NCBI GenBank assembly: GCA_964485405.1
Contig: CAZAJG010000004.1
Location: forward strand, 1 to 64,000
Source: CAKZNE01 sp964485405
GTDB taxonomy: Bacteria > Bacteroidota > Bacteroidia > Flavobacteriales > Schleiferiaceae
Reading direction: 5' to 3'
DNA: 64,000 nt
The number at the start of each line of letters is the position of its first letter. The first letter of the stretch is position 1. The translations under genes were made by a program, and so were the position numbers. Below are positions 45,201 to 53,264 of this stretch, piece after piece. The notes under the pieces were generated by a model. It saw only the letters and a list, made by a program, of their open reading frames with translations, was not told where the DNA came from and searched no databases.

Positions 45201-48200
45201 TGAGTGATTGTTGGGTTGATTTCTTTCCCAGGCATGGTATAGATAGTCCAATACCGAAATAACATCTAATCCACTTTTGAATACATCTGGATCACAGCCT
45301 TCTTCAAATAGAAAGCGAGCTAGAATTAAATCGTCATTTTGGGTTCCATATCTTAAACTTTGAAAATCAGGAAGGTTAATGATACCTCGTAAATCCTGAT
45401 ACCGTTCGTGTAAGATTCTTTGCGGATCGAGTAAGTCGTCATGAGAAACATCAGTATAAAACCAACTTCCCTTTAAACTTTGCCATTCACCATTTTGGTT
45501 TTGAACCTTGTATTCGCTGATACTATTTTTATCAAATTCTGTGTACAACAATACAAAGGCCAATTGATGGGCGTTGGTCAGTTGATGATCTTCTAATGTC
45601 ACCAGAAAATCATATAAAGGTGGTGCTTCAGCGCCATCTAATTTGAAAATATAGCGGGCTTGGTCCTCATTCAACAAACCTCTTTTCATCGATTCATCCG
45701 CAAAAGCATGAATCTGTTTTCTTTCGGCTTGATCTGTACTATTGAGCAATTGGGAAAGGGAAATTTTATAGTCTCTTTCCTCTTTTTGAAGGGTTAAAAC
45801 ATCCGAAGTTTGATGGATGGATTCTAGATGAATTTCTTTGGCATCATCCTGTAAAAACAGCTTTTCCCATATCATTTTACGATCTTGAGCATCCAATACA
45901 TCAAATAGATTGGCGAGCCATTTCAGATATACTTCATTGCTCTTTTCGTCTTTCCAATCGGCACCAAGCGTTACTTTATCGAGGGTTTGAAACCATGCTT
46001 TTTGATGCTCCTTTGCCTCTAACAACAAAGCATCCGTAAATTGAAGTTTTGCTTGTTCGTCATTTAAGGAGTGGATGAAATCTTCCATTAAATGATCAAT
46101 CAACACCTTCCCTTTCTTTTCAGGCGATAAAGGGATTTCCTTTAAACTTTCAGGAAGAGATACATAATAGTTGGAATAATGCTCTTGGACATAATTCACT
46201 AACTTTTCATTGTTGGTTTGGCAATTGACTAATTCTCCTGTGCTTTCTAGCCAAAACTGCCCTTCTTCTTCCCGCACCAAACGGTGCTGAAAAAAGTTGA
46301 TTTCGGCATCGTAGCAAAAGCGTAAAAGGAGCATTAACTCCTCTTTTTTTAGGACGATTCTATCTTCCAAAAAATCAGGGCGACTGGATTCTCTTTGAAA
46401 AGGCTCTTCTGCTAAAAAGGGTAAACACCATTGATCAGGCAGAACCATTTGAAAGTATCGGAACAATAGATTTTGTAAGACTCCATAGTCCTCAACTTCC
46501 CATTCGGCTAGTTTAGGATGATAAAGAATGGAATCACACTCTTTCATTCCTCCTGAAAAAAACACGAGCTTTTTATCCGATAAAGAGGACTTTTCATCTG
46601 CCTGATTATAAAACTCTTGGATTTGATTTAAAACGTTTGCTGCCTGATCGGGTTTAAGACTAATGCTTTCGGCAATATCTGACCAAAAAGGATGCACAAT
46701 ATGACTGTAAATTTGCTTGGTGTCCTGAAAGTAACTCATACCCGATCTGTACTCATTTGGGTCGATACAGTAGGATTTGAGCCAGTGAATATCGGTTTCC
46801 TTTAATAAGTTTTTTAGGTGAACTACTCTACCCACCTGGTTTCGGAAGAGTTTGAGCTCTCCCATCCTTTCCTGAGGTTTGTCGTTTAAATTTTTAAAAG
46901 CCTCATAAATTCTGTGTTTTTCATTTACTGAAAGCAAATGAACCTTTTCTTCATTTAGGTTTTTGCTGAACAACTGAACCAGCTGCGTATGGCCTCTTAA
47001 CTGAGAGTCTGCACTTAGATATACACTCAAGGTATCTATAAAGGCAAAATTCTTGAAATTATGGCGAGTGGTTTTGAAACCGACCTTTTTGAATAGATCT
47101 TGAACGTTGGCTAGTGTATTGTGCAATATAAAATAACCTTCTTTTTGCTTTTCCGCCAGCTCATTAAAAGATAATACTACTCCATCCGTAAACTCTAAAA
47201 TTTTAAGCTCAAAAAGTTCCTCTTTTGTTTTTTTAACCCAGTCCTCTAAGTTTTTGCTATTCAGATCATTAAGCTCATCCAATATCATTTTTATCCGCTG
47301 GCTATCATTTTCCAACCAAGCATTGAGCTTTTCATGAATTCCATTTACTTGAAGGAGATTAAATAAGCTAAATCGCTTTATCTCTAACTTTTCAGAAGCC
47401 TGATACGTAAAGTCAGGATACTGTTCTTTATCCCAATAAAACCAGCGGATGTGATCCAAGCCCCATTCGTCTATATCAATATCGATCTGGGTATCTTTAA
47501 TACGAATGTCCTTTTTGGATGTCCCTTCTTTCCGATCCATCAACCAGAAATCAGGACTGGCCAATGATTTACGAACGGGAACGATGGATTTTAGGGTTTC
47601 GTTTAAAGGTTTTAAAAAAGGCGTTTCTATCCATCTTCTATTTTCGTTGGAGCTCTGTCTTGAACTTAAAAAGGCAGCATATAAGTGCAGAAAACGTTGT
47701 GGATTTGTTTCCTTTAATTCCAACATTCTGTTTTTAATCTGACCAACTAAAGCCTTAAAAACACGCTCATTTACTCCATTTCCATTTACTCCAGGTTGTA
47801 AAAAGGTTCGGGAACTACTATTATCAAAAGCATTGCAATGCAAGATGAAATTAAGTTGATGTACCTCTTCGCTTAAAGGGAAATAGAGATAAAGATTAGG
47901 TGCGCCCTGAAAGAAGTTCCCAATTTTTTCATAGGGTCTAAAACCGATGAGATATTCAATATCCTGATTGGAGTTTTCCTCTGCTTTTTTACGATCTATT
48001 ATGTTTTTATATTCAGGATCATCTGCGCTAATGGTAAAACTTTCATATTCTAACTCTGGCATACCAATAGGGTCATCCCCATTCAATTGAACTTCTTGCA
48101 GTTCATTCCTATTGGTGCCATTACTCTTGGTCATTTCCGACAGTAAACCCATCGAAAACTTAACCCCTTCAGTTAAATTATTATCCTGAAGTTGAGTTGT

Positions 48201-49052
48201 TTTCCCATCACCTAATCGCATAAAAAACAGTGAACCTTCTTGATAGGAATGATTACCTTTTTGTTGCAACAGCTTTTGTGTCCAACGAGATAAGGCATCT
48301 ACTTCTTCTTTTGGAAATAGAGGTTTTTTACTTGGGTTTCCATCAAATAGTTTTGGTAATTCTGAAACCTCATTATTCTCTGGTAAACACGGAAAACAGG
48401 TTAACAGGATTTTGAACAACCAGGGGTGATCTTTTTCATTCTCTTCCTTAAAATCAGTGTTTACCGCCTGTAAGGTTTCTTGTCTGGCTAAGGCTTCAAT
48501 TTCGTCATTTTTCCAACTAAAAATTATAGGCCCCGTATAATCCTGAAGAAGCTCACTCAGGCCATCGCCCTTTCCTACCAAGCGATGCGCTAGCTTAAAT
48601 CCAATGCCGTATTTACCAATATTATGTCCTTCTGTAGATTTGGTAGAAGCGCCAATGTTTAAAATGGATTCTACATTGTTTTTGTTGAACATTTTACCAT
48701 TATTGGCCACCAATAAATAGTCTTCCCCATCCACTTCATCTTTTCCCCAAATCATGCTAAAATGGGTGCTTCCGGCATCTACAGCGTTTTGTAAAAACTC
48801 ATATACGGCTTGTCCATCTTTGGCCATATTCAAAAAGCCCATTAAAAAGTCGCGAATACTTTTTTCTGGTGCATTTCCTTCTACTCCTTTTTGGCCATGA
48901 TACAGATCAAACCACCCAAAAAGCTTCTCTCCAGATTGGGGATCTAGCACAAAGCTGCTGAGCAAGTTTTCATCTCTGTTTTTACTTTTTATGTTTCGTA
49001 TTTCCTCTTTAAAGTAGGTGCGATATTGCTGTATATTTTTGATTTTTAACAT
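42234..49052 (-). CDS. Sacsin/Hsp90-like ATPase fused to a superfamily 1 (UPF1-like) helicase
   Basis: A 2272-residue giant. The N-terminal 350 residues are a GHKL/Bergerat ATPase like sacsin repeats: YEFLQNAVDAG with Glu85 and Asn89, LLVANNGKMF (Asn in place of the usual Asp), and GKYGIGFKLAH (146-156). A middle of about 1400 residues is mostly helical with no named domain. The C-terminal 500 residues are an SF1B helicase: YGPPGTGKTTELK (about 1783), FDEASMINLP (about 1910), FTIAGDPKQLPPV, HKQYRS, VHGFQGDECDIVLF and YNVAISRARDYLWV. Both ATP sites look active. Such Hsp90-like/helicase fusions are known from defence islands, probably as sensors or remodelers. It starts 33 bases after the SAVED gene. 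Confidence 0.85.
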   Translation of the reverse strand: MLKIKNIQQYRTYFKEEIRNIKSKNRDENLLSSFVLDPQSGEKLFGWFDLYHGQKGVEGNAPEKSIRDFLMGFLNMAKDGQAVYEFLQNAVDAGSTHFSMIWGKDEVDGEDYLLVANNGKMFNKNNVESILNIGASTKSTEGHNIGKYGIGFKLAHRLVGKGDGLSELLQDYTGPIIFSWKNDEIEALARQETLQAVNTDFKEENEKDHPWLFKILLTCFPCLPENNEVSELPKLFDGNPSKKPLFPKEEVDALSRWTQKLLQQKGNHSYQEGSLFFMRLGDGKTTQLQDNNLTEGVKFSMGLLSEMTKSNGTNRNELQEVQLNGDDPIGMPELEYESFTISADDPEYKNIIDRKKAEENSNQDIEYLIGFRPYEKIGNFFQGAPNLYLYFPLSEEVHQLNFILHCNAFDNSSSRTFLQPGVNGNGVNERVFKALVGQIKNRMLELKETNPQRFLHLYAAFLSSRQSSNENRRWIETPFLKPLNETLKSIVPVRKSLASPDFWLMDRKEGTSKKDIRIKDTQIDIDIDEWGLDHIRWFYWDKEQYPDFTYQASEKLEIKRFSLFNLLQVNGIHEKLNAWLENDSQRIKMILDELNDLNSKNLEDWVKKTKEELFELKILEFTDGVVLSFNELAEKQKEGYFILHNTLANVQDLFKKVGFKTTRHNFKNFAFIDTLSVYLSADSQLRGHTQLVQLFSKNLNEEKVHLLSVNEKHRIYEAFKNLNDKPQERMGELKLFRNQVGRVVHLKNLLKETDIHWLKSYCIDPNEYRSGMSYFQDTKQIYSHIVHPFWSDIAESISLKPDQAANVLNQIQEFYNQADEKSSLSDKKLVFFSGGMKECDSILYHPKLAEWEVEDYGVLQNLLFRYFQMVLPDQWCLPFLAEEPFQRESSRPDFLEDRIVLKKEELMLLLRFCYDAEINFFQHRLVREEEGQFWLESTGELVNCQTNNEKLVNYVQEHYSNYYVSLPESLKEIPLSPEKKGKVLIDHLMEDFIHSLNDEQAKLQFTDALLLEAKEHQKAWFQTLDKVTLGADWKDEKSNEVYLKWLANLFDVLDAQDRKMIWEKLFLQDDAKEIHLESIHQTSDVLTLQKEERDYKISLSQLLNSTDQAERKQIHAFADESMKRGLLNEDQARYIFKLDGAEAPPLYDFLVTLEDHQLTNAHQLAFVLLYTEFDKNSISEYKVQNQNGEWQSLKGSWFYTDVSHDDLLDPQRILHERYQDLRGIINLPDFQSLRYGTQNDDLILARFLFEEGCDPDVFKSGLDVISVLDYLYHAWERNQPNNHSKTEADWQRVLGFNPNHKVYSRYALSNENVSEEIKDWVNGQSNKVALTAAIGIQTEQAEVVKLREALWSGETHFAEENLKSIPTHLLVNSLLGLIRGFKGVEEIENPLQFEKEDSRIPLILSVQQVLAAHQDNDYPSLVHHSNDQLRLLDPLMDEPYWMDEELREKLESTYPDQLNSLYETVPILFHYESLEAAYQAVFSALRVHFHFLSQSSVEEDEPFYPEWKEKHRLRLYKVPALQFELSAQLPSGDLSLGNISKGDWYSCEGEDHITEIHYAHELITLGVMVQQMNEKGDANAFAMEEFKRESESVRKVLVESHGGDELKALLKKSYTEKQRLNFLDKMRNSTKYSHAWFMAYLSYLNSFQEIANGSKQKSLFFQQAKKHLKDGKDSQKFFYLKEAGQSVSDSIEHFEDFEIHIQYKDKSKEKIRVEGVTKKGQDLLVYSRKELPLEFIQKLGEVKKAEIRFSPVLDLMNRLKKSFGNADYIKPWHYPEENLPNLHFIYGPPGTGKTTELKKRILNEIKRKDPKKPNKPKRILVLTPTNKAADVLTKKIKDEKEDTKIYRIGSCPDGEMDLPEDIYQSSLDLELMNEANVIVSTIHRLPYFTVQTDSESIKLFELDNYWDHIIFDEASMINLPYMIFSIRVLQSFHPNAQFTIAGDPKQLPPVESITDAELEDMEIVDENIYKMLGIDSFEEVWQSNSVPNSVHSIDTLHKQYRSVDQIGKLYSGFSYGGKLEHCRAQTEPEQARALPGDFAKWFKKNVSFIHFPVHTESSVFKPHKLAYSSYHAYSALLTVEMLFYFEKCMLEEDDDQEWTIGLISPYKAHNMLVNKLISPRSFSPRLKIVCNTVHGFQGDECDIVLFTANPSNLKFTGHSKSLLSKDYLYNVAISRARDYLWVLYPKYEQRQNDFIEKLINIYEEQFGKAEILDSSTLEKYIFKKSGFIDKNTHFSGHDDINVFGISNLEYFIKANEKTMDIQIREMNRWYVP

Positions 49053-49085
49053 AGGTGTTTATGAATTGGATTTGGAATGATGGAT

Positions 49086-50837
49086 TTATGCGTCTAGTCG
49101 GAGGATCAGGTCTTTTAGTACTCTTTTGATTTTATCGGGCTGTCGGTTTTTTAAACCTAGAATAAGGTCTTGCAGCTGAAGCTCTCCGGGTATTTTTATT
49201 TTCCCTTCATGAAACACCCATAAGCCCACTTGCGCTGGGTTTACATCTTTAAAGTTGAGGATTAGGCTTCCGTTTCCTTCGTATTGCAACGCTTGCAATC
49301 GCAATTCCAACATGGGTTTGGTTCCTAAGAGTTGTAAAACTTCTTCCAGTTTTTGCTCGTTTCCTTCTTCCAATCTGCAGAGTAAATAATACCAGCTCAG
49401 GTAGCGGTTAATGCGCTGTACTTCCATGGTATCGCCCTTTCGTGTGCCCCGATCAAAGGCCCACATGGTTTCGGTTAGTACCCATATCATTTTTTGGAAG
49501 TAATTGCCTGCCTCATCGTAGATGGTTCCTTTTCTAAAGAATTCATGAATCAAGGAATAAACATCTGCCTGGTAGTTTACTTCTTCCATAATTCTTGGAT
49601 AGGCAATCAGATTGCTGTTACTTTCTGATCGCAACTCGTGTGAAGCTTGACGGATGGTTTCGTGAAAACAAAACAAACGCAGGGCCATCAACAACTCTTC
49701 TTTCGTTTTTAGCGATTGATTTAACCTTTTAAAGAGTTCATCGGTATAGTAATAGTATCGATTGGTAGAATTTAAACCCTCTTCTTTTGTAGGTCTGTTG
49801 ATGAAAGAGGATTGTAAAGGAGCTTTATCCAATCTGGATAGACTTTTCCAGTATTGTTGTACAAATGGGTTTCGTTCCAACTTCAAAGAAGTGTCCAACA
49901 CTTCAAACCAGTTTTCCAACTGTTTTCCCTCCTCTTGGATATCTAATATGAATGATTCTTGGATATACTCCAGTTGTTCTTTAAAGGTTTCTTTAAGTTC
50001 TTGATAGTACTTCCGCTCTTTTGCTGAAACCTCTACCGACAAAGGCCCACTCTCTTCGTTTACGATAAAACAATGGGTATAACTCGGTTCTTTATCCTTT
50101 GCAAATTGATATACATGCACTTTGGTGTGTGCATTGGGACTGATTTGCTGTCCCATCAAAAAAGCCAAACCTACAGGTACGGCTGCAAAGAGGTGAATAG
50201 CAGGACAATCGGGTAAAAAGGTAGATATGGCATCTAAGTTTTCGCCAAAACGATTGGCATATTCTTCCAAATCTTGTGACGAGCTAAAAATATCCTGGCC
50301 TAATTTATCCGGGTACAGTTCTATTTCTTTGGAGGCGTTGAACACAAGTTCAGTCGTGTCTTTTTCATCTATTCTAAAGCGCGTGCCCGTTCGGATAATC
50401 ACGTCTTTCGAATTTTTAACAATGTCTTTGGGTTCTCCTTCTATTTTTAAGATGGCTTTATCCGTTGGTCGCCAAGTCCAGTCTTTGTAAGTATGGTGCT
50501 TTTGGTATACTTCCACTTTACGCAGAGAACCAATTTTATGTCCTAAATGGACCGCCAATGGAACTGGAGCCAAACCAAAATAAAGCACTTGATAATCCGG
50601 GTAATTATCCAATAGGGGCTTTATCTCTTCTTCGTATATCTTTTCCTGTTCCAACTTCAGCGATTCCAGATAATAGTTCCGCATTTCACCCAATTGTGCC
50701 TGTACTGGAGTAATGTGGATCTTTTGCATATCTAAAGTGTGATAGGCTTCAGGTAAGGCGGAAATAATTTCATCGTGTGAAATGTTTTCTAGTACATTAT
50801 GGATGAGGATGATTAATCCTTTGGGTAGAGTTTTCAT
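49086..50837 (-). CDS. SAVED-domain cyclic-oligonucleotide receptor with unknown C-terminal domain
   Basis: A 583-residue protein. The N-terminal half contains two CARF-like halves that together form a SAVED domain: VLYFGLAPVPLAVHLGHKIG (85-103) with VEVYQKHHTYKDW, and IHLFAAVPVGLAFLMGQQIS (214-233) with VHVYQF and SYTHCF. SAVED domains bind cyclic di-, tri- or tetranucleotides made by CD-NTases and oligomerise. Residues 290-583 are helical (LKTKEELLMALRLFCFHETI, MWAFDRGTRKGDTM) with a small closing domain and no nuclease, TIR or membrane motif. It overlaps the TRIP13 stop codon as TAATG, so the two are cotranslated. It may regulate the protease encoded at the head of the operon. Confidence 0.85.
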   Translation of the reverse strand: MKTLPKGLIILIHNVLENISHDEIISALPEAYHTLDMQKIHITPVQAQLGEMRNYYLESLKLEQEKIYEEEIKPLLDNYPDYQVLYFGLAPVPLAVHLGHKIGSLRKVEVYQKHHTYKDWTWRPTDKAILKIEGEPKDIVKNSKDVIIRTGTRFRIDEKDTTELVFNASKEIELYPDKLGQDIFSSSQDLEEYANRFGENLDAISTFLPDCPAIHLFAAVPVGLAFLMGQQISPNAHTKVHVYQFAKDKEPSYTHCFIVNEESGPLSVEVSAKERKYYQELKETFKEQLEYIQESFILDIQEEGKQLENWFEVLDTSLKLERNPFVQQYWKSLSRLDKAPLQSSFINRPTKEEGLNSTNRYYYYTDELFKRLNQSLKTKEELLMALRLFCFHETIRQASHELRSESNSNLIAYPRIMEEVNYQADVYSLIHEFFRKGTIYDEAGNYFQKMIWVLTETMWAFDRGTRKGDTMEVQRINRYLSWYYLLCRLEEGNEQKLEEVLQLLGTKPMLELRLQALQYEGNGSLILNFKDVNPAQVGLWVFHEGKIKIPGELQLQDLILGLKNRQPDKIKRVLKDLILRLDA

Positions 50838-51706
50838 TATTGAGATAGTTTTGGGGTTGGTGTGATACCTTTTATCACTTCTTTAATTATTTCAAATGAG
50901 TAGGGAACATCATTTGTCCAAGCTCTTATTAGTGATTGTCGACTAATTCGAGTGAAAAAATCTGAGTACGTAAAATCCTTGTCTTTAGACTCTTCAATTA
51001 AGCTTTGAAATTCATCCTTAGTTACATCAATATCTTTAGTTAAATGCTCTAAAATCTGAGTGATTTGCAAGGTGTTTGGACGATTAAACTCAATTTTCGT
51101 AATGGCTCTCCTAACGATAGCAGGGTCCATCACAGATGATCGGTTTGTGATAAAAAGGACAGCTAAGTCGTTTTGGCTTTTTTCTAAAAGATCAATCTCT
51201 TTTATCAGCGCGTTAACTCCAGCTTTATCCTCATGATGTGTATGCTTTTGATCTCTACCTGTAGCTATATCATCTGCTTCGTCAATAATCAATAGACCTA
51301 CTTCATCCCTTTTCAACCTAGTTTTGGCTTCTCTAAAGGCAGACGTGATTCTAGCGGATAGTTCTCCAACCAATCCCCCTCCTCTTATATCGGATGGAGT
51401 TTCAAAGGTTTTTACTGTTTTACCACCTAGATCGAGTGCTAATGGGCTACCTATACAAGAAGCTAATTCTGTTTTACCACACCCCACATCACCTGAGAGT
51501 AATATTAATGGCGTGGACCTAAATTGATCATCTATCAGTTCTAATCCGTTTCCATGATATTTCGATTTCCAGCCATTTATACTGTTATGATCTAAAATCA
51601 ATCTTAGATTTAAGAGTAAATTGCTCTTTTGTTGTTCTAAACCAAAAACTCGATTGTATCTTTCTTTTGAAGAGTTATTGGGATGTTTTGTTTCTCTTAG
51701 TTTCAT
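50837..51706 (-). CDS. cap6: TRIP13/Pch2-like AAA+ ATPase of type III CBASS (Cap6)
   Basis: About 290 residues. The AAA+ core has Walker A GDVGCGKTELA, Walker B LLIIDEADDIATG, sensor 1 AVLFITNRSSVMD and the arginine segment AIVRRAI. Cap6 proteins remodel HORMA proteins, pulling their N-terminus to switch off CD-NTase activation. The longest frame starts at 51715 (MEVMKL), overlapping the HORMA gene by 10 bases. The fourth codon, ATG at 51706, overlaps the HORMA stop as TAATG, the same arrangement as at the next junction, and is preferred here. The pairing with a HORMA and a CD-NTase gene makes the assignment firm. Confidence 0.9.
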   Translation of the reverse strand: MKLRETKHPNNSSKERYNRVFGLEQQKSNLLLNLRLILDHNSINGWKSKYHGNGLELIDDQFRSTPLILLSGDVGCGKTELASCIGSPLALDLGGKTVKTFETPSDIRGGGLVGELSARITSAFREAKTRLKRDEVGLLIIDEADDIATGRDQKHTHHEDKAGVNALIKEIDLLEKSQNDLAVLFITNRSSVMDPAIVRRAITKIEFNRPNTLQITQILEHLTKDIDVTKDEFQSLIEESKDKDFTYSDFFTRISRQSLIRAWTNDVPYSFEIIKEVIKGITPTPKLSQ

Positions 51707-52203
51707 TACTTCCATGCTCCTCTTCTTCCTTTAGTTGTTCCGAATCCATTCTTTGAATAAGCACCATCATCAATAAAATCGCCTTCTACAAATTGGCCTC
51801 CTGTTCCCCATCCTCTCAAATTCAAATAGTCGGTCACCTTTTTATTTTCTACGTCTCTATCCATGATTATATTAATGGATGCATTTGCTGGTATCTCCCA
51901 ATAATCTATACCTCCAGATTCGCTGTCTTGAAATATTGATCCGTCTGATTTGACTTCATACTCAACCGCCCATGAATTTTGATTTGTATCGTGAAACTGA
52001 ATCTGGAACTTTTCCAATGCTTTCTCCGTCATTACAAAGAAGATATCCTCTTTCATTTTTTGAAGCCATGAAGGATTGTTTTCTATGAAATAAAACCCTC
52101 TAAAACTTATGCTATGGAAGTCATCAAATATTTTTCCCATAACATGTCTGGCATTAGACTCTGAGTAGGTTTCGCTACTCGAACTGCTATAACTATAACT
52201 CAT
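51706..52203 (-). CDS. cap7: Bacterial HORMA-domain protein of type III CBASS (Cap7)
   Basis: A 165-residue protein beginning with a Ser/Tyr-rich tail (MSYSYSSSSSETYSESNARH), the flexible N-terminus engaged by TRIP13, then a helix-strand core (GKIFDDFHSISFRGFYF, NSWAVEYEVKSDG) and a C-terminal safety-belt-like region rich in glycine (LRGWGTGGQFVEGDF, RRGAWK). It matches bacterial HORMA proteins that bind peptide ligands and activate the partner CD-NTase. The start overlaps the CD-NTase stop as ATGA. HORMA sequence similarity is low in general, so the call leans partly on size, tail and context. Confidence 0.82.
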   Translation of the reverse strand: MSYSYSSSSSETYSESNARHVMGKIFDDFHSISFRGFYFIENNPSWLQKMKEDIFFVMTEKALEKFQIQFHDTNQNSWAVEYEVKSDGSIFQDSESGGIDYWEIPANASINIIMDRDVENKKVTDYLNLRGWGTGGQFVEGDFIDDGAYSKNGFGTTKGRRGAWK

Positions 52204-53243
52204 GATGTTTTTTTACAATGATTTTTAATGGAATTACCAAAAAGACCTACTAAGATTTGAAGTGAGTTTTCTTCATCTCCTTCTCCGTTCAATCTTATCG
52301 CTTTATTGAGTTGATCCCTGCCGTTTTCAAACCAATCTCTCAACTCATTAATGTGATAATCGGGCCAATTGCGCACTACATTATTGCTATCATCCATAGG
52401 ATCGATAACCTTCCATTTGGCCTCCTCTCTTTTTTGATGACGGCTTATGAAATCGGAGAATAGAATTTCGTCTCTGTTTTTAAGCGTACTCGCCAAAAAG
52501 GAGAACCAACGCGCTAATGTTTCAGGGTAAGTATTTTTTACAGAAACTTCATCATAAGCCTTGGCACAAAGTAGATCTAGTAAAAAGCTTGGAATCTTTT
52601 TATCGCTACTCCCGTTACCAAAAACATGCGATTCGGTTTGCCTTTGATAACGCCACCACTTCACCAATCGTAAACAGTCGTTAAAGCGAACCACGCCTTC
52701 TCTATCATTGCTAGAGCGGTTTCTGCTCTTCATAAATTCCGTTTGTTTTTGCACGGAAGATTGTCGCTCCTCCCCATTGGTTCGAATCAACTTTTGAATG
52801 CTTTCTTTATTTGTTTTGATGAGGGGAACGGCATCAAATTGAAGCTTGGTGCTTTTAAAAGAGATGGTAGCAGAGCTTTTGGTGTGCCCTACTTCAGAAT
52901 CAGGGTAACGCTTCTGTAAGTAGCGCTTAAAGGGAATGATCATACACTTTAGTGGATCGCCATTTTTGTCTTTATCCTCTAGTATAAAACCGATATCAAT
53001 GTCCTGGCCCTCCACCTCATCCTTCCCCTGCATTTGTCTACGTAATCCACTCTTTTTGGAAAATGATCCGGAATAAGGCATGGCCGCTATAACATAGCCA
53101 TCTTCTTTAGCATGGCGTGAAATACATTCGCGTATATCGTCTGCTTGCTTTTTGATGTTTTCTTCTTTGTCTTTTTCGGGAGCTATGAACTCCACAAAAC
53201 ACTTCATTCGCTTATGAATGAGTGCGGTGTTCGCTACTTTCAT
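52200..53243 (-). CDS. CBASS CD-NTase (cGAS/DncV-like nucleotidyltransferase)
   Basis: A 347-residue nucleotidyltransferase. The palm has SGSF (Gly59-Ser60), then GQDIDIGF with Asp81 and Asp83, and the third acid Asp137 in LQFDAVPLI: the full GS...DxD...D set of an active cGAS/DncV-like enzyme. A helical OAS1_C-like part follows. It should make a cyclic di- or trinucleotide on phage infection; HORMA-linked enzymes usually belong to clades C or D, but the product cannot be read here. A basic helix region (RKQ, KSRNRSSNDR) could bind DNA. It lies 21 bases after the caspase gene and overlaps the HORMA gene by four bases. Confidence 0.92.
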   Translation of the reverse strand: MKVANTALIHKRMKCFVEFIAPEKDKEENIKKQADDIRECISRHAKEDGYVIAAMPYSGSFSKKSGLRRQMQGKDEVEGQDIDIGFILEDKDKNGDPLKCMIIPFKRYLQKRYPDSEVGHTKSSATISFKSTKLQFDAVPLIKTNKESIQKLIRTNGEERQSSVQKQTEFMKSRNRSSNDREGVVRFNDCLRLVKWWRYQRQTESHVFGNGSSDKKIPSFLLDLLCAKAYDEVSVKNTYPETLARWFSFLASTLKNRDEILFSDFISRHQKREEAKWKVIDPMDDSNNVVRNWPDYHINELRDWFENGRDQLNKAIRLNGEGDEENSLQILVGLFGNSIKNHCKKTS

Positions 53244-53264
53244 TATAAATCTTGTTTTGTTGTT

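Noticed and set aside
49086..50837. Cap4/Cap5 effector (nuclease-SAVED fusion)
   Set aside because: The SAVED domain is at the N-terminus and no nuclease motif occurs before or after it.
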